In this document: piece by piece, positions 59,174-64,000 of the stretch
Numbering within the stretch: the stretch's first letter is position 1
How the letters are laid out: every line of letters begins with the position of its first letter
Translations under genes and position numbers: made by a program
Assembly (NCBI GenBank): GCA_910589195.1
Contig: CAJUTC010000005.1
Span: 1 to 64,000 of the forward strand
Reading direction: 5' to 3'
Origin: an uncultured Lachnospiraceae bacterium
GTDB lineage: Bacteria > Bacillota > Clostridia > Lachnospirales > Lachnospiraceae
DNA length: 64,000 nucleotides
The notes under the pieces: generated by a model
Told to the model about the DNA's origin: nothing
Database searches by the model: none
Seen by the model: only the letters and a program-made list of their open reading frames with translations

Positions 59174-60415
59174 CTACTCCTTTTCTTCCGGATACGGCCT
59201 GGTTTCCCCTTCCTCCCTGGGCCTGTCTTCAGCTTCCTTTGACGTTAAAAGACCATCATAATGATACTTGCCTGACGCGTTCCATAAAATCCACTGTTCA
59301 TATCCGGCATCATAAACTGCCTGGATCTGTTCCCTAACTTCCAGCGGTCCATAAGGAATGTAGCGGGACAAATAGCTGGCAGTAAAATCCTGAAGCCAAG
59401 GCCTGACCAAAACAGGCTTTTTGCTTTCTGTTTGTGACAACGCATTTTGTGACCCGGCCAAAGCATTGAAAACCGTTTCATACGGCTGCGTATCCGGATA
59501 AGCAATCCCGAAATTTCCATTTCCATAGTGAGAGGGATACACCATGGGGCAAATCGCATCCAGCTCTTCTGCCATCTTTTCATAGTCCTGCCCCACAGTT
59601 TCCGCGTCCTCTTTTCCAAAAATCACTGATCCAAATACATCTGCCGACACAAACAGCCCTTTTCTCCTCAGCCGCTTGCACGCATACTCAGTAAACTCCA
59701 GGATAATCTCCTGTCTGGATTTCCCTTCTGTATCCGCCTCATCAAAAACCACTTCATTCATCCCTTTCTCCGTGCCGAAACGGATATAGTCGAATTGAAT
59801 CTCATCAAAACCGGCTTCCCCTGCCTGTTCCGCTATCTCAATTAAGTACTCCCAAACCTCTTTTTTATAGGGGTTTACCCATGCTGAATTATTTTTGTCA
59901 CGGTAAACGGTTCCGTCTGCTTTTTTGCAGCACCATTCTGGTTTCGCCTCTGCCAGATACGGATCCCGAAAAGCGGGGATCCTGGCAATCCGGTAAATTC
60001 CATGATCCTTTAATTTTTTTGTCAGCGCCTTAATATCCGAAATATATCCGGCACAAGATTCAATCTCTTGTACCAGGGGAGAATCCATCAGGAAGGTAAC
60101 CATTCCGTTATCATCTTTTACGTCAATTACCACTGCATTTAATTCTGTGGCGTCCAACTGGCTTATAATCTTGTCCATTTCCCCACTTAACCCGGCTGTA
60201 TACGCCGACAGGTAGATTCCCTTTACCTTCACTGGATCCGCAAACTTTTGCGCCAGCTCTTTTTTTCCCCAGTTTTGCCTTTTACGTACTTTTTGCTTCC
60301 GCTCTTCCTGCGTTTTCTGGCCTTCCTGGCTCTTAAGGCTGTCCGCCGGCGGCTGATATCTTTGGCAGCCTATCAGCACCACTGCCAGGAATATGGCAAA
60401 CACCCATTTTTTCAT
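59174..60415 (-). CDS. putative glycoside hydrolase lipoprotein (DUF4015 family)
   Basis: The 413-residue protein has a lipoprotein signal (LIGC, Cys17), a charged Gln/Lys/Arg-rich linker (25-55) and a TIM-barrel-like domain matching the putative glycosyl hydrolase DUF4015: VKGIYLSAYTAGL, AVVIDVKDDNGMV, the acidic motif FDEIQFDYIRFGTEKG with likely catalytic Asp/Glu, and PMVYPSHYGNG. The substrate is unknown; a wall or capsule polysaccharide is plausible from the surface location. It is first in the operon that runs through uvrC and hprK to crh. GGAG precedes the ATG. Confidence 0.9.
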   Translation of the reverse strand: MKKWVFAIFLAVVLIGCQRYQPPADSLKSQEGQKTQEERKQKVRKRQNWGKKELAQKFADPVKVKGIYLSAYTAGLSGEMDKIISQLDATELNAVVIDVKDDNGMVTFLMDSPLVQEIESCAGYISDIKALTKKLKDHGIYRIARIPAFRDPYLAEAKPEWCCKKADGTVYRDKNNSAWVNPYKKEVWEYLIEIAEQAGEAGFDEIQFDYIRFGTEKGMNEVVFDEADTEGKSRQEIILEFTEYACKRLRRKGLFVSADVFGSVIFGKEDAETVGQDYEKMAEELDAICPMVYPSHYGNGNFGIAYPDTQPYETVFNALAGSQNALSQTESKKPVLVRPWLQDFTASYLSRYIPYGPLEVREQIQAVYDAGYEQWILWNASGKYHYDGLLTSKEAEDRPREEGETRPYPEEKE

Positions 60416-60497
60416 CCCTGCACTCCTAAATTTTCCCTGCCTCTGCAGATATTACTTGCTTACAGCTTTACACGCAATACCAGTGTGCTATCTAATC

Positions 60498-60503
60498 ATT
60501 ATA
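60498..60503 (-). promoter_or_regulatory. candidate -10 for the lipoprotein-uvrC-hprK-crh operon
   Basis: A perfect TATAAT on the minus strand lies about 75 nt before the lipoprotein ATG. The -35 (TACATG at 17 bp) is poor. Confidence 0.4.
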
Positions 60504-60600
60504 TTCAGGAACTTTTGAATCATGTATTTTTCATTTGCTGATTTTTCCATTGTACAATATTGGAAAGTGAATTACAAGTCTATCAATGGCAACGTTATTC

Positions 60601-60629
60601 TTGACATTTTGGTAAAATACCTCTAAGGT
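60601..60629 (+). promoter_or_regulatory. candidate promoter of dinB
   Basis: A perfect TTGACA (60601-60606) is followed after 17 bp by TAAGGT (60624-60629), a weak -10. I see no clear Gram-positive LexA box nearby. Confidence 0.4.
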
Positions 60630-60685
60630 TATTGTAACACCATCATGATATCTGGTCATTATACCAATAAAAAGGAAGTGTGCTT

Positions 60686-61960
60686 ATGAACCCCTCCCGC
60701 CTTATTTTCCATATTGATGTAAACTCTGCGTTTTTAAGCTGGGAATCGGTATACCGGCTCAGTAACGATCCAACCGCTCTGGATTTGAGAACCATCCCTT
60801 CCGCTGTAGGAGGCGACAGCGCAAGCCGCCATGGCATTGTATTAGCAAAATCTATCTTAGCCAAAAAGCAGGGCGTAACTACCGGGGAACCCTTAGTTTC
60901 CGCCCGCCGGAAATGTCCGTCGCTTACCATTGTGCCATCCCGCTTCGAATTTTATATCAAATGCTCAGAGGCTATGCTTTTATTGCTTTCTGATTATACC
61001 CCGGACAGCGAACCCTTCAGCATTGATGAAACTTTTTTAGATATGACCGCTACCATCCATCTATTTGGCGATCCTATTATCGTGGCAAACCAGATCCGGG
61101 AGCGGATCAAACAGGAGCTTAAGTTTACTGTAAATATCGGAATCGCCCCAAATAAGCTTTTGGCAAAAATGGCTTCTGATTTTGAAAAACCAGATCAATG
61201 CCATACCTTATACCGCGAGGAAATCCCGCAAAAACTCTGGCCTCTTCCTATCCGGGATTTATTTTTTGTAGGCCAATCTGCCCAAAGTAAATTGGAAGCC
61301 ATTGGAATCCACACCATCGGCCAACTGGCCGCCTGTGATGAAACCATTTTAAAAGCTCATCTTGGAGATAAATACGCAAGGTTAATCCACCAATACGCCA
61401 ATGGAATCGACGATTCCCCTGTCGCGCCAAAAGAACCCATTAATAAGGGCTATGGAAACAGTATTACCCTGTCCCGTGATGTGGATGACTACCATAGTGC
61501 CTGCCAGGTTTTGCTGTCCCTTTGCGAAACTGTAGGCGCCAGGCTCCGTGCCCATCATGTACGGTGCCAAAATGTTTGTGTAGAGTTAAAAGATTGGCAA
61601 TTTCGCCAGCATACCCACCAGGCAAATTTAAAAGACCCTACCGATTCTACCTCTGAAATCTACCATGTGGCAGCTCGGCTTTTAAAAGAATTCTGGGACT
61701 TAACCCCTGTCCGCCTGATTGGAGTACGGGCCGGGAAAATCCAGGAAGAAGATTGTTATCAGATTAGCCTTTTTGAGGATCCCCGTGCCGTAAAAATGAA
61801 AGAAATGGAAAAAACGGTAGACGCTATCCGTGAAAAATTCGGAACTGATAGCATTAAACGTGCCAGCTTCCTGAAAAAGGATTCTTTAGTGGATCATGCC
61901 GTCAGCAAAAAGAAACACCTGCCGCGGCAAGCGGCAGGGACAGGCCAGGTATCCGTATAA
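60686..61960 (+). CDS. dinB: Y-family DNA polymerase (Pol IV/UmuC-like)
   Basis: The 424-residue polymerase has the Y-family metal ligands: Asp11 in HIDVNSAFLSWE and Asp114-Glu115 in FSIDETFLDM, plus a helix-hairpin-helix segment (KLEAIGIHTIGQLA) and the little-finger domain (GYGNSITLSRDVDD). The first motif differs from the usual DMDAFFAS, being DVNSAFLS, as in a group of clostridial Y-family enzymes. Such polymerases copy damaged DNA. The start at 60686 follows AAGGAAG. The last codons (PRQAAG region) form a GC hairpin that on the other strand can end rsmF. Confidence 0.92.
   Translation: MNPSRLIFHIDVNSAFLSWESVYRLSNDPTALDLRTIPSAVGGDSASRHGIVLAKSILAKKQGVTTGEPLVSARRKCPSLTIVPSRFEFYIKCSEAMLLLLSDYTPDSEPFSIDETFLDMTATIHLFGDPIIVANQIRERIKQELKFTVNIGIAPNKLLAKMASDFEKPDQCHTLYREEIPQKLWPLPIRDLFFVGQSAQSKLEAIGIHTIGQLAACDETILKAHLGDKYARLIHQYANGIDDSPVAPKEPINKGYGNSITLSRDVDDYHSACQVLLSLCETVGARLRAHHVRCQNVCVELKDWQFRQHTHQANLKDPTDSTSEIYHVAARLLKEFWDLTPVRLIGVRAGKIQEEDCYQISLFEDPRAVKMKEMEKTVDAIREKFGTDSIKRASFLKKDSLVDHAVSKKKHLPRQAAGTGQVSV
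61911..61938 (-). terminator. rsmF terminator inside the 3' end of dinB
   Basis: On the minus strand CCTGCCGC pairs with GCGGCAGG around a TTGCC loop and is followed by TGTTTCTTTTTGC. It lies 39 nt beyond the rsmF stop but within the last codons of the convergent dinB gene. Confidence 0.7.
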
Positions 61961-61976
61961 GCAGGGAACGAACAGC

Positions 61977-63512
61977 TCACCAGCGCAGACCTTTTGGATA
62001 ATGATTTTTCAAAAGGCCTCCGGCCTGCTTTGCCCATCCTATGGAAAAGCCGTCTACTGTAACCAATGTCCAGCCCTTCCATGGTTCCTGGCAGGAGGAT
62101 AAGGGCTCTCCCTTCAGATATTGAAGAATTTCGGTACTGTCACATGCCATATTTACGGTGCGCAGCACATACTCTGGTTTTAAAAAAAGGGCCAAACCAT
62201 GGGAAGGTTCAAACCGGTTTTTCTTAAAAGCGCCCAAATGCAAACCTGGCCGCACTACTTTTATTCCTGTTATATCTGGCAGACCTTTATGCATATAGTA
62301 AAGCTGATCACCAAATACCCTATATTGCCCCGGCATTTCTTCCCACGGAGCGCAAGTTCCAGAACTGCTGCCAGATGGCTTCAGTGTTTCGCCGCAAAAT
62401 CGCCAAAACATTTCCATTTCCGGTTTCCCCGGACACAGACAGGCCGTATTGTGGTGTTTCTCCCTTTTCCCGTTTTTTTCTCTTCTGCCTTCCCCTGCCC
62501 CCTCTCCTTCTTCGATCCTGCTTCCTTTCTCTGCCTTTTTGAGAAGTGCCAGATAATGGCCTTCCCCTTGAGTCTGATGAGGCCAAATCCGGATGGTTTT
62601 TTCCAGGTTCGGATTCCGGATTTCCTGTAATACCCACTCCGGATTTCCCTTTCCGAACCCGCAATCTCCATGATAAAATTGGCCCTCTTCAATGGTAAAA
62701 TCCGGATGGCTTTTTAAAAATAAGGCCACGCTTTTTTCATCTTCTTCCGGCGCAAACGTACAGGTAGAATACACCATCCAGCCTCCAGGTTTTAACATGT
62801 TTGCGGCATGTTCTAAAATTTCCTGCTGGCGGTTGTGGCAAAGAGCGATGTTAGAAAGGCTCCATTCCTGGCATGCCTGCATATCCTTCCGAAACATTCC
62901 TTCCCCGGAGCAGGGGGCATCGACTATAATTTTATCAAAAAATTCCGGAAACCTTCTGGCTAAACTTTGGCTGTCATGATTGGTTGCCAAAATATTCGCT
63001 GCCCCCATACGCTCCAGATTTTGGGATAGTATTTTCGCTCTGGCAGGGTGGATTTCGTTGCTTACAAGAAGCCCCCTTCCTGTTAAGGCTGAGGCGATCT
63101 GGGTACTTTTCCCTCCCGGCGCAGCACAAAGGTCTAAAACATAATCACCAGGCATGGGATTTAAAAGCTGGACAGGCGACATGGCGCTTGGTTCTTGGAT
63201 ATAATAAAGACCTGCTTCATGGTACGGATGTTTTCCCGGACGCTGATTGGATGGATAGTAGTAGCCCATAGAAGCCCATGGAATTTCCTTCAGATGGAAC
63301 TGCTTGGCGCATATGGCAGTTAGCTGCCCTGGATCTCCTTTTAAGGCATTTAGCCGTAACCCCTGGACAGGCGGTCTTTCATAGCTGGACAAAAAGGGTT
63401 GCCAATCCTCCTTTAGAAGCGCTTTCATACGGCTGATAAACGCGTCAGGCAATGTTTCCAAAACCGCCTGGCTGGTATTTGATTTGATTTGCTGATTCAT
63501 TTTAACCTGCAT
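61977..63512 (-). CDS. rsmF: RsmF/NSUN-type RNA m5C methyltransferase
   Basis: The 511-residue protein has the SAM-binding core (DLCAAPGGKSTQIA near 127-140) and the two NSUN cysteines, Cys201 in DAPCSGEGMF and Cys251 in YSTCTF. Such enzymes methylate cytosine C5 in 16S rRNA or tRNA. After the catalytic domain comes a low-complexity charged linker (about 325-355, GEGAGEGRREKNGKR) and a C-terminal RsmF-specific domain (from about 360). AGG-type sites precede both the ATG at 63512 and one four codons later; the choice is open. It converges on dinB with 16 nt between the stops. Confidence 0.9.
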   Translation of the reverse strand: MQVKMNQQIKSNTSQAVLETLPDAFISRMKALLKEDWQPFLSSYERPPVQGLRLNALKGDPGQLTAICAKQFHLKEIPWASMGYYYPSNQRPGKHPYHEAGLYYIQEPSAMSPVQLLNPMPGDYVLDLCAAPGGKSTQIASALTGRGLLVSNEIHPARAKILSQNLERMGAANILATNHDSQSLARRFPEFFDKIIVDAPCSGEGMFRKDMQACQEWSLSNIALCHNRQQEILEHAANMLKPGGWMVYSTCTFAPEEDEKSVALFLKSHPDFTIEEGQFYHGDCGFGKGNPEWVLQEIRNPNLEKTIRIWPHQTQGEGHYLALLKKAEKGSRIEEGEGAGEGRREKNGKREKHHNTACLCPGKPEMEMFWRFCGETLKPSGSSSGTCAPWEEMPGQYRVFGDQLYYMHKGLPDITGIKVVRPGLHLGAFKKNRFEPSHGLALFLKPEYVLRTVNMACDSTEILQYLKGEPLSSCQEPWKGWTLVTVDGFSIGWAKQAGGLLKNHYPKGLRW

Positions 63513-63589
63513 TCGTTTCTCTGGTTTAAAAAGTTAACTTGTAACTATTGACACTTGGCTCGTGGCTCATTGCCCGCGAAAATAAAAAG

Positions 63590-63683
63590 AGGGTGTTGCA
63601 AAATGACCAATCCGCCATACGATAAGGTTAACATCCATTGATTTCTCCTATCGATTGTAGAATTATGGTATTTTGCCACCCTT
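63590..63683. repeat. palindromic intergenic repeat, family B copy 2
   Basis: The outer arms are AGGGTGTTGCAAAAT (63590-63604) and ATTTTGCCACCCTT (63670-63683), with imperfect inner arms (ATACGATA with TATCGATTGTA). The TTGCAAAATG start, the spacing and a central GATTTC are shared with 25711-25822. It lies between rsmF and the partial gene at the right edge. Confidence 0.75.
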
Positions 63684-63740
63684 CACCGCCTTTTACGGGG
63701 CAATAAATAGCGCGCTTGCTATCGCCATAAGGTAATACGC

Positions 63741-63778
63741 TCTTCCATAAGAGCTTTGAAGCACTTTCTTATGGAAGA
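63741..63778. other. inverted repeat near the right edge
   Basis: A perfect 12-bp inverted repeat (TCTTCCATAAGA with TCTTATGGAAGA) with a 14-base loop lies 39 nt past the stop of the partial gene. No T run follows on either strand. Confidence 0.5.
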
Positions 63779-63816
63779 ACCAATGGTACTGCTGTTTTTC
63801 CTGCTCTTTGGTTAGA

Positions 63817-64000
63817 TTATAACAGGATTTTATCATCTGGATATTCGGTGCCGTTTACTACTATGTAGGCACAGTTATCATCTGCCTTTACATAGATCTG
63901 CATATCCTGGATCTGAATGTCGGTATGGTTTGCCTGGAATGTTTCCAATGCCTTTGCCGCCAGATCATTTGCCGCCACCTTTTTATCAGCGTACTCAAAA
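63817..64000 (-). CDS. C-terminal part of a DUF6465-like protein (cut by the window)
   Basis: An open minus-strand frame enters from the right edge and ends at TAA (63817-63819), giving 60 residues. The sequence starts FEYADKKVAANDLAAKALE and ends with strands DMQIYVKADDNCAYIVVNG. This resembles the C-terminal domain of small clostridial proteins I know as DUF6465 (an amphipathic helix, then a IYVKPEDNAAYYVVN-like strand). In those proteins a Lys/Ala-rich N-terminus precedes it; that part is outside the window. The function is unknown, and the family call is from memory. Confidence 0.6.
   Translation of the reverse strand, partial: FEYADKKVAANDLAAKALETFQANHTDIQIQDMQIYVKADDNCAYIVVNGTEYPDDKILL

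Noticed and set aside
60580..60686. LexA (SOS) box upstream of dinB
   Set aside because: I looked for a GAAC-n4-GTTC-like site and saw none in the promoter region, so SOS control is not supported here.
61890..62100. Frame overlap of dinB and rsmF as a coding overlap
   Set aside because: The stops are 16 nt apart. Only the terminator overlaps the opposite gene, not the coding sequence.
1..64000. CRISPR array, prophage or insertion sequence
   Set aside because: No regular direct repeats with spacers, no integrase, transposase or phage structural gene is visible. The only repeats are the short palindromic families.

Overview
The window looks like chromosomal backbone of a Lachnospiraceae-type member of the Clostridia. 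This rests on the gene content (DapL-type lysine/meso-diaminopimelate synthesis, single-chain PurL, pyrophosphate-dependent phosphofructokinases, HprK with a Crh-like protein, a LicT/RAT leader), on strong AGGAGG-type ribosome binding sites, and on sigma-A promoters with AT-rich spacers. No insertion sequence, prophage or CRISPR array is visible. Most genes lie on the minus strand. The plus-strand genes are a DUF4349 lipoprotein, a hybrid histidine kinase, a LysR regulator, one PPi-PFK, one HPr-like protein and a Y-family polymerase.

Layout. 0-6 kb: a degraded plus-strand fragment, then the minus-strand set dapF-dapL-lrp-amidase and the pair glnA-ANTAR regulator. 6-13 kb: envelope genes (LCP protein, L,D-transpeptidase, DUF4349 lipoprotein, AI-2E family permease). 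13-18 kb: two aminotransferases in a coupled pair (one hisC-like) and a LicT-controlled operon holding only soluble PTS parts (antiterminator, HPr, IIB). 18-24 kb: polyphosphate kinase 2-type enzyme, FAD enzyme, cmk, ispH and an S1-domain protein in one run. 24-37 kb: hybrid kinase, aspartokinase, purL with a structured leader, PPi-PFK, a sigma-70-like protein without region 4, LysR, and a PD-(D/E)XK nuclease fused to an XPD/DinG-type helicase. 37-42 kb: FMN-binding lipoprotein with a chemoreceptor, tRNA-Trp, a second PPi-PFK and an HPr-fold protein without the catalytic histidine. 42-48 kb: a large secreted transglutaminase-like, choline-binding-repeat protein, dusB with a small partner, and ATP-PFK. 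49-60 kb: dnaE, then a long operon (GH-like lipoprotein, DUF1653, uvrC, hprK, murB, rapZ, whiA, crh-like). 60-64 kb: dinB converging on rsmF, and a partial gene at the right edge.

The most notable theme is carbon-catabolite signalling. Three HPr-fold proteins in the window each keep a different part of the classical HPr phosphosites: His15 with Asp46, Glu15 with Ser46, and neither His15 nor its RP motif but with a Ser46-like site. The second is encoded in the same operon as HPr kinase. Three phosphofructokinase genes (two PPi-type, one ATP-type) sit in the same 17 kb. Other points worth a second look are two families of dispersed palindromic intergenic repeats (two copies each), the nuclease-helicase fusion, the truncated sigma-like protein, and the purL leader RNA.
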